Shown: positions 1 to 8,570, counted from the stretch's first letter. The stretch is DNA of 64,000 nucleotides from JBBRDU01 sp038230335 (GCA_038230335.1 JBBRNL010000012.1:1-64000); one strand, 5' to 3'. Program-made: numbers and translations. The notes: generated by a model not told the origin, from the letters alone.

Positions 1-1
1 C

Positions 2-1672
2 AATGGCGGCCAGGTCACAGCGTCGTCCGCCTGGAGTAGCAACTTTCCTGCAACCTCGCTCAACAATGGCGATCGCAAGGGAGCGAACTGGCAAGCGGGC
101 GGTGGGTGGAATGATGCGACAAGTACCTATCCCGACTGGGTGCAGATTGATTTCAATACGAGCCGCACGATTAACGAAATCGATGTTTTCACCATTCAGG
201 ACAACTATGGCAGTCCGAGCACGCCAACGCTCAACATGCAATTCAGTCAATGGGGCGTGACCGATTTCCAGGTGCAATATTGGACCGGGACGGCGTGGGC
301 GGACGTTCCGGGCGGCAACGTGACGGGCAATCGAAACGTGCAGCGTCAATTCACCTTTGCCAACATCACCACCACCAAGATCAGAGTGGTGGTCAACAAC
401 TCTCTGGCTGGCTATAGCCGACTCGCGGAGATCGAGGCTTATCAAGCCTCAACGGTGCGGACATCAACAGGCCAGCAATTCTGGATTGCGCTGCGGACGG
501 ATGGTTTGTCTGGCACCGGCACGCAGGCCGATCCCTACGACGGCAGTACACCGGAAAAATTCGATGCCGTAATGAGCGCGCTGCAATGGATTCCCAATCC
601 GGGCATTCACCTGATGGGGCCCGGTCCCTTTCGCAGCGCCATTACTCACGACTGGTTCGTGCGTTCCGGATGGGTTGTCTCAGGGGATGGAATGTATGGC
701 ACGACGGTTCAATTGACGGGGAGCATGGCCGGGATGCGCGACGTAGTAGTTTTCCGATCCGATCCAAACTACGTCGCGGATAATATTACGATTACTGAAC
801 TGACGATCGACTGTAATTTTACGCAACTTGGCGCTACCGCAGACATTGGAGCGGGCGGGGAGAAAAACTGCAAAGTAGGCGCGATTTTGCTTTGTGGAAG
901 CAACAATCTGATTGACCACGTGCGTACTATTAACACGTACGGTTCATTGTGGAATTACCAGGAGGATTTCGCTATCTTTCTGGTCAGCCCCTCGTCCGTC
1001 GACGGAACCAATGATGTGATTCAATATTGTCGCGCGGAAATGCCACAGGGCACTCATGAGGCACCCTTTGGCTTAGCGGGCTGGGTCTGGTCAGAGCCCA
1101 AGCGCACTATTACGAATTCAAAAGTGTTAGGTTGCACCGCCGTGGGAGTGAACAACGGTCTTTGCATATACAAAGGCTTTCACAGTGGCGGAGTGAATTT
1201 TGCGCATGTCAAAGATTGCGAGATCGATGGCAACACCTTCGTTGATTGTTTAGGAGCAGCTTACATCGACACGGACTCGGTGGATGGCCTGAAGGTGACC
1301 AACAATACGGTCATTCGAGGCTGGAAAGGCGTTGGACTCAGCAATTACGGACAACCGAAACAAAATATCGAAATAAGCGGGAATAACTTCTTAATCCAGA
1401 ATCGTGTCCCCAATGGGGCGAGTTACGGAATGGTGGTAGGTTTTGGGCCAACGACCAATCTCACGGTCGACAACAACACGATTACGTTTGAGACCACAGG
1501 AGCCGGAATAAATTCATTCTGGGGCATAGGGAATTCTGGTCTAACTTCGGCCACCGTGTCGAATAACACGATCGGATTCGCTTATTTCTCCGTCGATAAC
1601 TGTGCTACGGGGACCGGGGTGACATTGTTTAACAATCGTCAGACCAATGGGACGCCTGTGCCTGGTTTGTAA
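2..1672 (+). CDS. Secreted discoidin-like/right-handed beta-helix protein, 5' end missing
   Basis: The reading frame is open from the left edge, so the N-terminus lies outside the window; the ATG at 140 is internal. The first ~140 visible residues look like an F5/8 type C (discoidin) carbohydrate-binding domain: short aromatic strands (WSSNFPATSLNNGD, YPDWVQIDF) ending in RLAEIEAY. After a linker comes a GTGTQADPYDGST motif, common at the start of bacterial parallel beta-helix (pectate-lyase-like) domains, then repeated N-rich turns (NNTV, GNNF, NNTI, SNNTI). Such proteins usually bind or cleave polysaccharides outside the cell. No catalytic residues can be assigned. It is unrelated in strand to the neighbouring GDP-fucose genes. 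Confidence 0.8.
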   Translation, partial: NGGQVTASSAWSSNFPATSLNNGDRKGANWQAGGGWNDATSTYPDWVQIDFNTSRTINEIDVFTIQDNYGSPSTPTLNMQFSQWGVTDFQVQYWTGTAWADVPGGNVTGNRNVQRQFTFANITTTKIRVVVNNSLAGYSRLAEIEAYQASTVRTSTGQQFWIALRTDGLSGTGTQADPYDGSTPEKFDAVMSALQWIPNPGIHLMGPGPFRSAITHDWFVRSGWVVSGDGMYGTTVQLTGSMAGMRDVVVFRSDPNYVADNITITELTIDCNFTQLGATADIGAGGEKNCKVGAILLCGSNNLIDHVRTINTYGSLWNYQEDFAIFLVSPSSVDGTNDVIQYCRAEMPQGTHEAPFGLAGWVWSEPKRTITNSKVLGCTAVGVNNGLCIYKGFHSGGVNFAHVKDCEIDGNTFVDCLGAAYIDTDSVDGLKVTNNTVIRGWKGVGLSNYGQPKQNIEISGNNFLIQNRVPNGASYGMVVGFGPTTNLTVDNNTITFETTGAGINSFWGIGNSGLTSATVSNNTIGFAYFSVDNCATGTGVTLFNNRQTNGTPVPGL

Positions 1673-1740
1673 GCAGACCGGCTCTCTTTTTACCGAAGGC
1701 GGTGGGCCCCGCTTTAAATCGCGAGGTGGCAGATATCAGT

Positions 1741-2682
1741 TCATCGGTTCGCCTCGGAATTCTCTGTGAACCACTGGTAAACGCTTCGAATGCCGGCTTG
1801 CAAACCGGTCCGTGCCTGCCAGCCAAGGCTGCGGATTCTTGAAACGTCGAGCAGCTTTTGGGGAGTGCCGTCGGACTGAGTTCGATCCCATTTGATCTCC
1901 CCTTCGAAGCCGACCGCTTCCCTTACCATGTCGGCAAGTTCCTTGACGGTATGATCTTCGCCTACACCGATATTGATCGGGCCAGAGTCGGCGTATTTTT
2001 CGAGCAAGACCAGGCACGCTTCGGCCGCGTCATCAACGTGGAGCCATTCGCGGCGGGGATTTCCGGTCCCCCACAGGGTGACCGATTTGGCGCCGGACTT
2101 TTTGGCGTGGTGGAATTTGTAGATCATGCCGGGCAAGGCGTGGCTTGTTTCGGGATCGAAATTGTCGCCGGGCCCGTAAAGGTTGGTCGGCATGGCCGAG
2201 ATGAAGTCGTCACCGAATTGTGCACTATAGGCGGCGGCCAGTTTTAAACCGGCAATCTTCGCGATCGCATACCACTCGTTAGATGGCTCGAGCGGGCCGG
2301 TTAGAAGAGAGTCTTCGCTGATCGGTTGCGGGGCTAACTTTGGATAGATGCATGAGCTGCCCAGAAACAACAGCTTGCGCACGCCCGTCGCGTGAGCGGC
2401 TTCGATCACATTGTTCTGGATTTTTAGATTCTCGATCAGAAAATCGACCGGGGTCGCGCTGTTGGCTTTGATTCCTCCGACCTTGGCCGCGGCGAGAATG
2501 ACTTCGGTGGGCTGCGTCTCCTTGAAGAAGGCTTGAACGGCTGATCGCTCGCCCAGATCAGTTTCGGCGCGGGTGCGCGTCAGGATTTCGAAACGATGGC
2601 CGTCGTCCTTCCGGCGATCGAGCGCGCGCACAATCGCGCTACCGAGCAGACCGCGATGCCCGGCAACATAAATACGGTTCAT
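1741..2682 (-). CDS. fcl: GDP-L-fucose synthase
   Basis: NADPH-dependent 3,5-epimerase/4-reductase converting GDP-4-keto-6-deoxymannose to GDP-L-fucose. The 313-residue protein has the short-chain dehydrogenase hallmarks: nucleotide-binding GHRGLLGSA (residues 8-16), GSSCIYP around Ser109/Ser110/Cys111, and the catalytic Tyr138-x3-Lys142 pair in YAIAK. The ATG at 2682 was chosen because the protein then begins MNRIYVAGHRG, as in the family; an upstream start would add eight unrelated residues. It lies downstream of gmd on the same strand, 155 bases away, so the two probably form one unit making GDP-fucose for surface glycans. Length is normal. Confidence 0.95.
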   Translation of the reverse strand: MNRIYVAGHRGLLGSAIVRALDRRKDDGHRFEILTRTRAETDLGERSAVQAFFKETQPTEVILAAAKVGGIKANSATPVDFLIENLKIQNNVIEAAHATGVRKLLFLGSSCIYPKLAPQPISEDSLLTGPLEPSNEWYAIAKIAGLKLAAAYSAQFGDDFISAMPTNLYGPGDNFDPETSHALPGMIYKFHHAKKSGAKSVTLWGTGNPRREWLHVDDAAEACLVLLEKYADSGPINIGVGEDHTVKELADMVREAVGFEGEIKWDRTQSDGTPQKLLDVSRIRSLGWQARTGLQAGIRSVYQWFTENSEANR

Positions 2683-2699
2683 TTTGAAAAGCTGAAAAA

Positions 2700-2811
2700 C
2701 TGACAAGCTGAAATTAAGAGAAGAGAAGAATCATGAAGAAGTTGAGGGTTGAGAAGTCGACTGGTCCGTTTCGGCGAAGGGGCAAGGAGAGGTCCGATTT
2801 CAGCATGTCAG
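2700..2811. repeat. Imperfect inverted repeat between gmd and fcl
   Basis: CTGACAAGCTGAAA at 2700-2713 matches the reverse complement of TTTCAGCATGTCAG at 2798-2811 with one mismatch. Between the arms lie two GTTGAG hexamers (2741-2746 and 2748-2753) in a purine-rich stretch. The element fills nearly all of the gmd-fcl spacer. Confidence 0.6.
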
Positions 2812-2837
2812 CTTTCCGCGTTTCAGTTTTTCGAAAA

Positions 2838-3845
2838 TTACTCGCGAATGTTCTTGCCGCTCATTTCGTGCGCGAGCAGCGCGGTGTCCGCGTCGGTCAT
2901 GATGCGAACAAGCTCGGCAAATTTTGTTTTGGGCGTCCAACCCAGTACTTTCTTGGCCTTGGAGGCGTCGCCAATCAGAAGATCGACCTCGGCCGGTCGA
3001 TAATATTTCGAATCGATTTCGACATATTTCTGCCATTCCAATCCCGCGTGGCCAAAAGCCAGATCCAGAAACTCGCGGATCGTGTGGGTCTCACCAGTGG
3101 CCACGACGTAATCATCGGGCTTTTCCTGTTGAAGCATCAGCCACATGGCTTCGACGTACTCGGGCGCGTAACCCCAATCGCGCTTGGCGTCGAGGTTGCC
3201 CAGATAAAGTTTCTTTTGCACACCGGCTTTAATACGCGCGACCGCACGTGTTATTTTCCGCGTCACGAATGTCTCGCCGCGCCGGGGCGACTCGTGGTTG
3301 AACAAGATTCCGTTGCTCGCGTGAAGGTTGTAAGACTCGCGATAGTTTACGGTCATCCAGTAGGAGTAAACCTTGGCGGCACCGTAAGGACTGCGCGGAT
3401 AGAAAGGAGTGGTCTCTCGCTGCGGGGTTTCCTGCACGAGGCCGAACATTTCGCTGCTGCTGGCCTGATAAAAACGCGCGTTCGGCGCCGCCTTGCGCAT
3501 GGCCTCGAGCAGACGCGTCGTCCCTACGGCGGTGACGTCCCCCGTATACTCCGGGATATCGAAGCTGACCCGGACGTGGCTTTGTGCGGCGAGGTTATAG
3601 ATCTCCTCTGGTTTGATTTCGGCAATGAGTGTGGAGGTCACGACGGAATCCGCGAGATCGCCGTAATGCAGGAAAAGGCGGGCATCGCTGCGGTGCGGAT
3701 CCTTGTAAATGGAATCGAGACGCTCGGTGTTGAAAGACGAGGCGCGACGGATGACACCGTGGACTTCGTAGCCTTTAGCGAGCAACAGCTCAGCCAGATA
3801 AGATCCATCCTGGCCGGTCACGCCGGTGATCAAAGCTTTCTTCAT
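2838..3845 (-). CDS. gmd: GDP-mannose 4,6-dehydratase
   Basis: First step of GDP-fucose synthesis: dehydrates GDP-D-mannose to GDP-4-keto-6-deoxy-D-mannose. The 335-residue protein starts MKKALITGVTGQDGSYLAE, the family's glycine-rich NAD(P)-binding start. The SDR catalytic set is visible: Ser/Glu in ASSSEMFG (residues 128-135) and Tyr154-x3-Lys158 in YGAAK. It is followed on the same strand by fcl. Length is slightly shorter than E. coli Gmd (about 370) but typical of many bacterial forms. GTTGAG-type repeats flank it on both sides. Confidence 0.96.
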   Translation of the reverse strand: MKKALITGVTGQDGSYLAELLLAKGYEVHGVIRRASSFNTERLDSIYKDPHRSDARLFLHYGDLADSVVTSTLIAEIKPEEIYNLAAQSHVRVSFDIPEYTGDVTAVGTTRLLEAMRKAAPNARFYQASSSEMFGLVQETPQRETTPFYPRSPYGAAKVYSYWMTVNYRESYNLHASNGILFNHESPRRGETFVTRKITRAVARIKAGVQKKLYLGNLDAKRDWGYAPEYVEAMWLMLQQEKPDDYVVATGETHTIREFLDLAFGHAGLEWQKYVEIDSKYYRPAEVDLLIGDASKAKKVLGWTPKTKFAELVRIMTDADTALLAHEMSGKNIRE

Positions 3846-3858
3846 AGAAAGCTTTGAC

Positions 3859-3890
3859 GTTGAGGGGTTGAGCAGTTGAGACGTTGAGAA
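3859..3890. repeat. Four tandem GTTGAGNN octamers
   Basis: GTTGAG recurs at 3859, 3867, 3875 and 3883, exactly 8 bases apart, just upstream of the gmd start codon. The two variable bases of each unit differ. The same hexamer appears twice in the gmd-fcl spacer. Function is unknown; it could be a simple repeat or a protein-binding array in the gmd promoter region. Confidence 0.7.
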
Positions 3891-4028
3891 GATCTGAGGA
3901 ACATGTGGCGTTTAATCTAAATTCGATCGCGCTGGCTTCGTTGAAGTGCGTTTAGCTGAGCCGCAAAAAATACAAAAGGAGAAAAATTCGGAATGCGGAA
4001 ACGAGAGGACTGAGGCGGAGAATAAAAT

Positions 4029-4232
4029 TTACCACTGCAATTCTTCGTGTTCGTCCGGCGAGGGCGGTAGCTCTCCGTGGTGAATTGACCTTGCCACCTC
4101 GATCATCCCCTCAAGCGTCTGAATCTTTTGCGTGAAAGACAGCTCTGCCGACTCGAGGAGATCGGCAATATTGTGCTGCTCCCAAAGTTTTCGATCCTGG
4201 GCGGAAATGGGTTTGAGTTCTGAGACGCTCAC
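4029..4232 (-). CDS. Small hypothetical protein coupled to a nucleotidyltransferase
   Basis: This is a 67-residue acidic protein rich in Glu, Leu and His (SAELSFTQKIQTLEGMIEVA) that looks mainly helical. I recognise no family. The start is a GTG at 4232 whose last bases overlap the TGA stop of the upstream nucleotidyltransferase gene (GTGA), so the two are probably translated together. The C-terminus is ELPPSPDEHEELQW. By position it could be an antitoxin or accessory subunit, but it is not a recognisable HEPN protein. Confidence 0.6.
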   Translation of the reverse strand: MSVSELKPISAQDRKLWEQHNIADLLESAELSFTQKIQTLEGMIEVARSIHHGELPPSPDEHEELQW

Positions 4233-4732
4233 GTTTTACGGTTTTTTGTGATAAGCATCAGCTGTTCGACATCGGCTAGGTCTTGCGCCCGTCCAGACTC
4301 GCGCTTCATCTGAAGAAGCCGTTCCAATCGTAACACAGGGGCGCGGATTCCGGAGACATTTTCCCACTTCGCCTGCGCGAGCTCATCGGTGAAAGGGAAA
4401 GGCTCCTCGACAAAGAGATCAAGCCGTGTGCTTTCCTTGTCTGGATGCCGCAACTGAAACACGATCATATTCTTTTCGCGCTGCCAGCTCCTGCGGATTT
4501 TTTCGTCAGCGAATTCCGACGCGAGCACCGGAACCAGAGGGCGATAGCCAATTTCGGTTAATGCTTGCATGGCACGGCGTGCGTTGAGCTCTTCCAAACT
4601 CAGGACAATGTCGATGTCCACCGTGGCTCGAACGTACCCGTGGGCGACGACGGCCAAGCCGCCCACGATGAGGTATCGAACGTCAGCGTCATTCAACGCG
4701 CGCAGGATGGCTTCTACGTCTTGCAATCGCAT
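4229..4732 (-). CDS. Nucleotidyltransferase-fold protein (AbiEii/MNT-like)
   Basis: 167 residues from the ATG at 4732. It has the minimal nucleotidyltransferase signature: the GG pair at 24-25 (LIVGGLAVVAHG) followed by Asp39-x-Asp41 in RATVDIDIVLS. This is the DNA polymerase beta-like motif found in AbiEii/AbiGii-type toxins, MNT proteins and stand-alone nucleotidyltransferases. The rest is consistent with that fold (RLDLFVEEPFPFTDEL) and it ends with a helical segment. An upstream in-frame start would add 12 residues (MVRASYLLRFLR). With the coupled 67-residue ORF it may be a toxin-antitoxin-like pair, but the function is not proven by sequence. Confidence 0.8.
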   Translation of the reverse strand: MRLQDVEAILRALNDADVRYLIVGGLAVVAHGYVRATVDIDIVLSLEELNARRAMQALTEIGYRPLVPVLASEFADEKIRRSWQREKNMIVFQLRHPDKESTRLDLFVEEPFPFTDELAQAKWENVSGIRAPVLRLERLLQMKRESGRAQDLADVEQLMLITKNRKT

Positions 4733-4864
4733 TCTAAGGAAACGTAGCAAATAGCTTGCTCGTACCAACCGGTAAAGGGAGAAACCGGATTTCGGATTGC
4801 GGATTCGATCATGGGGCTGGCCGGCTTCGTCGACTGGAGGACTTGCGCTCTTAAATGAGGTAGG

Positions 4865-4885
4865 GGCGATTGGACGTCAATCGCC
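4865..4885. repeat. GGCGATTG palindrome in the uppP upstream region
   Basis: GGCGATTG (4865-4872) and CAATCGCC (4878-4885) form perfect 8-base arms around a 5-base loop, preceded by TAGG. A closely related palindrome occurs at 25645-25668. The rest of the 269-base gap 4733-5001 holds no gene I can support; it must carry the uppP promoter, but no clear -10/-35 pair stands out. Confidence 0.65.
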
Positions 4886-5001
4886 TTGGCTGACCATTAT
4901 GAGCACGACACGAGCGGGAGCAGGAATAGGATCGCAGGTTAGGAGGCGCTCCCTTCACTTGCGCTTTGATGGGCGGCGTCTAGTTTGGCGCGCACAAGCC
5001 G

Positions 5002-5871
5002 ATGAACGATTTTTTGTTGTCCATTCTCCTCGGGATTGTTGAGGGATTGACTGAGTTTCTCCCGATCAGTTCCACCGCGCATCTGCGCATCGTGGAGGCG
5101 CTGCTTCACCTCGATCTGCACGACAGTTTTTGGAAGATGTACACCATTGTCATCCAACTCGGTGCCATACTGGCGCTGCCGGTTTACTTCTGGAATCGGA
5201 TTCTGAAGTTTCTCTCGACCTTTCCGGCGGGCGAACGCGGAGATCGCACGATCCTGACCCATCCGCTCAGCCTAACGATGATTGCTTTTGTCGTCACGGC
5301 CGGGCCGGCGTTCCTCCTGAAGAAGAAGATTTCACTTAACCTGGAAGATCTGCACGTGATGGCCTGGGCCATTTTGATCGGCGGCGTCATCATGTGGGTG
5401 GTGGACGCGCTATGCACGCGCCCGCGCGTAACGCACATGGAAGAAATGAGTCTGCCGCAGGCCATCTGGATTGGGGCGGCCCAAATTTTGTCGGCTGTGT
5501 TCCCGGGCACGTCGCGTTCGATGGCTACGATCGCGGCCGGACAGGTCGCCGGTATGTCGCGCCCGGCTGCGCTCGAGTTTTCGTTTTTTCTGTCGATGCC
5601 AACCATGGTGGTGGCGACGGGATATGATTTGCTCAAGACGATTCGGCCGTCTCACAGCGCGCCGGTCGACGATACGCTGGCGCCGCTGCACATGGGCAGC
5701 CATGAATGGATCGTCCTGGCCATTGGAATGATCGTGTCATTCGTGGTGGCTCTGGCAATCGTCGCCTGGTTTATGCGCTGGGTGCGGACGCGCGGGTTCG
5801 CTCCTTTCGCGATTTATCGAATCGTGCTGGGCATCGCGCTCCTGATCCTGTTGTGGCGCGGACTTATCTGA
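5002..5871 (+). CDS. uppP: Undecaprenyl-diphosphatase
   Basis: Integral membrane phosphatase that recycles undecaprenyl pyrophosphate to the monophosphate carrier used for peptidoglycan and other surface polymers. The 289-residue protein shows both family signatures: the EGLTEFLPISSTAHL motif near the N-terminus (Glu14, Glu18, residues 21-28) and FPGTSRS at 167-173 with the essential Arg172. Several hydrophobic helices follow. The gene is followed after 6 bases by a small conserved gene, and uppS, which makes the precursor of its substrate, lies 4 kb downstream on the same strand. Confidence 0.96.
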   Translation: MNDFLLSILLGIVEGLTEFLPISSTAHLRIVEALLHLDLHDSFWKMYTIVIQLGAILALPVYFWNRILKFLSTFPAGERGDRTILTHPLSLTMIAFVVTAGPAFLLKKKISLNLEDLHVMAWAILIGGVIMWVVDALCTRPRVTHMEEMSLPQAIWIGAAQILSAVFPGTSRSMATIAAGQVAGMSRPAALEFSFFLSMPTMVVATGYDLLKTIRPSHSAPVDDTLAPLHMGSHEWIVLAIGMIVSFVVALAIVAWFMRWVRTRGFAPFAIYRIVLGIALLILLWRGLI

Positions 5872-5877
5872 TTCACG

Positions 5878-6279
5878 ATGGACACCTCTCCGATGCTGCC
5901 GGACCTGCAAAGCTGTGTGCTTTGTGAAGATGTGCGTTGCGAGTTTAACGGCATGCAGACGCTCGTTGGCGTGATCAACATTATTCCGGCGCCTACCTTA
6001 CCGATCAATTACATGCGCCTGTGCATTTGGACGAGGTGGTGCAGCGGCTCGGGCAAGTTCAAACAGAAATCGCGCATTATAGGAGTGGACGAGCAGCAGG
6101 TGATTGCGCAGGCCGAAGTGGAATTCGTCCTGAAAGAGATGGAAGGACACGCCACCAATGTTCATTACTTTGGCGGGATTCAGTTCCAGCAGTATGGGTT
6201 GCACCATGTCGAGATCTACCTGGGCGACGAGTTGAAGCTGCGCTTCCCGCTGCCGGTCGTGCCGATTGTCCGCCAGTAG
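5878..6279 (+). CDS. Conserved hypothetical protein, DUF6941-like
   Basis: 133-residue soluble protein. The opening pattern, a hydrophobic strand ending CVLCEDVRCEFNG followed by LVGVINI, resembles the small bacterial family DUF6941, which I recall from memory only. The remainder alternates short beta strands (IIGVDEQQVIAQAEVEFVL, VEIYLGDELKLRFPLP), so a small beta-sandwich is likely. No catalytic motif or signal peptide is seen. It sits 6 bases after uppP and is probably co-transcribed with it; function unknown. Confidence 0.75.
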   Translation: MDTSPMLPDLQSCVLCEDVRCEFNGMQTLVGVINIIPAPTLPINYMRLCIWTRWCSGSGKFKQKSRIIGVDEQQVIAQAEVEFVLKEMEGHATNVHYFGGIQFQQYGLHHVEIYLGDELKLRFPLPVVPIVRQ

Positions 6280-6283
6280 GATA

Positions 6284-6323
6284 GGACAGCGGACAGAGGA
6301 CAGAGTCGGCGAGCACGGGACAG
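6284..6323. repeat. Short GGACAG tandem repeat
   Basis: GGACAG occurs at 6284, 6291 and 6298 with 7-base spacing and again at 6318. It lies in the 122-base gap between the DUF6941-like gene and the M23 peptidase gene. No terminator-like hairpin is seen in this gap. Confidence 0.5.
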
Positions 6324-6401
6324 AGAGCGTCCGAAGTTCCACGGTTTCTGTAACTAACAGCTTGCCAAGCAGTCGCCGTTTGGATAAGAGGGGCGCGGTT
6401 C

Positions 6402-8051
6402 ATGGTAAAAACGCTCTCTACCGCGTTGGTCTGCGGCATCGTCCTTATCGCGCATTCGCATGCCCAGGATGTGTTCAGCGGAGAGCAGAAGGCCAAGCCG
6501 AAATACCCCAAGGCGCAGCCTGCCACGGCTGATCACGCCAAGAGCGAGATCCACATCGAGAAGGCCGTGGCGGTTCAGTCCGCGAAAGCGGAGGCCGCGC
6601 CGAAGCAACCGTCCGCGAGTAAGACGGTGGTGGCGCAAAACCAGAAGCACGATGCTCCTGTCGTTGCGACAAAGAAAGCGCCGCCTGCCCCTACCGAGCC
6701 GGCTAACAAGGCTGCGTCGAGTTCCTTGGTTAAAGCGTCGGTGGCGCAAAACGATAGTCAGGACCCCGGCCTGAGTTCGGCGAAGAAACCTTCCGCCCCC
6801 GCGACTAAAGCAGCGAGCAAGACGACCTCGTCGTTAACACACAAGGCGCCTGTCCCAACCAATCAGACGGCTAAGATCGCGGCCGCCTCCCCCGCGAAAA
6901 CGAATATTCCGCCGACGACTGTTTCGCCTGTCGTGAAGGCGGCCCCAATCGACACACAACCGTCGAAGGGAGTGGCGACAGCGAAAGTGTCGAAAGTTGA
7001 AACCAGCCCGGCGAGATCAGCGGTTGTCGCATCTCCGGCCGAGGGGCCGAAACATGAAGCTGTCGCTCATGTGACGAAAAAGGCGCCCGTGGTTGAGGTA
7101 AGACCGGTGGCTGTTGCATCCAAGGCCACCTCAGCCGCGATAAGGTCGCCGGAGGACTCCGGCGCCGAAGATTCCGCGCCCCTCAAAATACTCTCGCCAA
7201 AGCCTGTGGCGGTCACGTCGCCGGCCATGAGAAAGTCGGCGGCGGCGACGAGGCCTCCGGTTGACATTCGACCCGTCGCTTCCTCGTCAGCGCTTTCCCC
7301 GGTTCATAAAGAGCCGGCTGTTTCTGCCAAATCATTGCCGGCTCAAAATCCTGCGGCGGAGACAATGACGATTGCCGGCCCGGCCGACACTCGTTTCGAT
7401 ACCGCGTTCACCAAGCTGGCTGATGGATTTGATTTCCCGGTCGGCAAGCCGGACGCGCAGGGCTATTACAAGGCTCGCGGTTTCCGGTCGGGCGGTCACC
7501 TGGGCGAGGATTGGGATGGGGTGCGGGGTGGCGATACCGATCTGGGCGATCCGATTTTCAGCATTGCCGATGGCCTGGTCGTCTTCGCCCGCGATTGTCA
7601 CATGGGGTGGGGCAACGTGCTGATTGTCCGCCATAGTTATCGCGAGAACGGCACCGTGAAAACGGTCGACGCTCTATATGGCCACCTGAACAGCATGCTC
7701 GTTCATCGCGGGCAGGCAATCGCGCGGGGTCAAAAAATAGCGACCATGGGAAATGCGCACGGCCTCTACGATGCGCATTTACACTTGGAGGTTCGGAAGA
7801 ATCTGGAGATTGGGATGAGTCGCTCGGCTTTTGCTCGAGACTTCAGTAACTACTATGACCCGACGCAATTCATCCAGGCGCACCGCCATTTGCAAACGGG
7901 CGGCGGAACGTATCGCGTTGCCATGAACACCTTCTCGCGCGACGCCCACATCAAATGGGATAAGGTGCGCAATTACTCACATGCGCATACCGGCGGCGGC
8001 AGCAGTGAATCGGCGGCGGCATTGAAGCGAGCGGTGGCTGCCAAACATTAG
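6402..8051 (+). CDS. Secreted M23-family (LytM-type) peptidase with long low-complexity linker
   Basis: 549 residues. The N-terminus (MVKTLSTALVCGIVLIAHSHAQ) is a signal peptide. Residues ~30-320 are an Ala/Lys/Pro/Val/Ser-rich disordered linker, probably spanning periplasm or wall. The C-terminal third is an M23 metallopeptidase: zinc ligands His366 and Asp370 in GGHLGEDWDG, then YGHLN, then His459-x-His461 in DAHLHLEV. These residues are complete, so it may be an active endopeptidase cutting peptidoglycan cross-links rather than a degenerate activator. It ends with a Ser/Gly/Ala tail. The start is supported by the signal peptide; upstream sequence offers only a weak GAGG. Confidence 0.9.
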   Translation: MVKTLSTALVCGIVLIAHSHAQDVFSGEQKAKPKYPKAQPATADHAKSEIHIEKAVAVQSAKAEAAPKQPSASKTVVAQNQKHDAPVVATKKAPPAPTEPANKAASSSLVKASVAQNDSQDPGLSSAKKPSAPATKAASKTTSSLTHKAPVPTNQTAKIAAASPAKTNIPPTTVSPVVKAAPIDTQPSKGVATAKVSKVETSPARSAVVASPAEGPKHEAVAHVTKKAPVVEVRPVAVASKATSAAIRSPEDSGAEDSAPLKILSPKPVAVTSPAMRKSAAATRPPVDIRPVASSSALSPVHKEPAVSAKSLPAQNPAAETMTIAGPADTRFDTAFTKLADGFDFPVGKPDAQGYYKARGFRSGGHLGEDWDGVRGGDTDLGDPIFSIADGLVVFARDCHMGWGNVLIVRHSYRENGTVKTVDALYGHLNSMLVHRGQAIARGQKIATMGNAHGLYDAHLHLEVRKNLEIGMSRSAFARDFSNYYDPTQFIQAHRHLQTGGGTYRVAMNTFSRDAHIKWDKVRNYSHAHTGGGSSESAAALKRAVAAKH

Positions 8052-8180
8052 GCGGAAAATCATCCGCTATTGGTAGATGGCAGGCGGAGCGGCCGCCGCG
8101 TAACGCTCAAAGCGCTGAGGTTGATCGGCGCAAACCGCTATGTCGCGCAGGAGGCTGCGGTCGGAATCAGTGGCAGCCCG

Positions 8181-8327
8181 CTAGGACTTCCACAGCAACA
8201 AAATAAGGACAATGACGACCACCAGGCCGCCGCCCGGATAATAGCCCCAACCAGCGGGCGAATATCCCCACGTAGGCAGCGATCCAATTAAAAGCAGGAT
8301 TAGAATAATCAGCAATATTGTGCGCAT
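8181..8327 (-). CDS. DUF3309 small membrane protein
   Basis: 48-residue protein: hydrophobic segment LLIILILLLIGSLPTW, a short aromatic/glycine loop (GYSPAGWGYYPGGG), and a second hydrophobic segment ending LLLWKS. This two-helix layout with a central PTW and a WGY/GGG loop is the DUF3309 family. The ATG at 8327 gives the family's usual N-terminus; a longer reading to 8468 adds unrelated residues. Function is unknown; the family is common in soil bacteria. It lies opposite in strand to both neighbours. Confidence 0.8.
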   Translation of the reverse strand: MRTILLIILILLLIGSLPTWGYSPAGWGYYPGGGLVVVIVLILLLWKS

Positions 8328-8515
8328 GGGAGCGAAGCTATCGGGTGGGGTAGAAATCTGGCAATCTTTATTTACGCGTTTTGTGTCACGCGCCTGTTGA
8401 GCGCCGGCTCGGAGAGCCCGCCCCACCTGCTCCGTAACTGTGAGGGGTGGTTCCAGCGATTTGGTCAAGGCACCGGCGAAAAATCTTGCAGGGTGACGCG
8501 CGCTTTCTATCGTTC

Positions 8516-8570
8516 GTCGGCAAGTCCCGATTGCGTCTTGCTGGATGCCATCGGGACATTTTTTGCCGAC
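8516..8570 (+). promoter_or_regulatory. Long hairpin / possible attenuator immediately before purA
   Basis: GTCGGCAA (8516-8523) can pair with TTGCCGAC (8563-8570), and GTCCCGA (8524-8530) with TCGGGAC (8551-8557), giving a 15-pair stem with a 5-base bulge and a 20-base loop. The inner stem alone is followed by ATTTTTT, like an intrinsic terminator; the outer stem would sequester that U-tract. The structure ends 7 bases before the purA ATG, and no Shine-Dalgarno is present. This suggests transcript or translation control of purA, but no known riboswitch class is recognised. Confidence 0.5.

Noticed and set aside
2733..3857. Long + strand open frame of 374 codons
   Set aside because: Fully antisense to gmd, whose frame has all family motifs; the + frame has no recognisable domain.
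3859..3890. CRISPR-like array
   Set aside because: Units are 8 bases with 2 variable bases; far too short, and no cas genes nearby.
8516..8570. tRNA or other structured RNA gene
   Set aside because: One simple stem only, no cloverleaf; better read as a leader hairpin.
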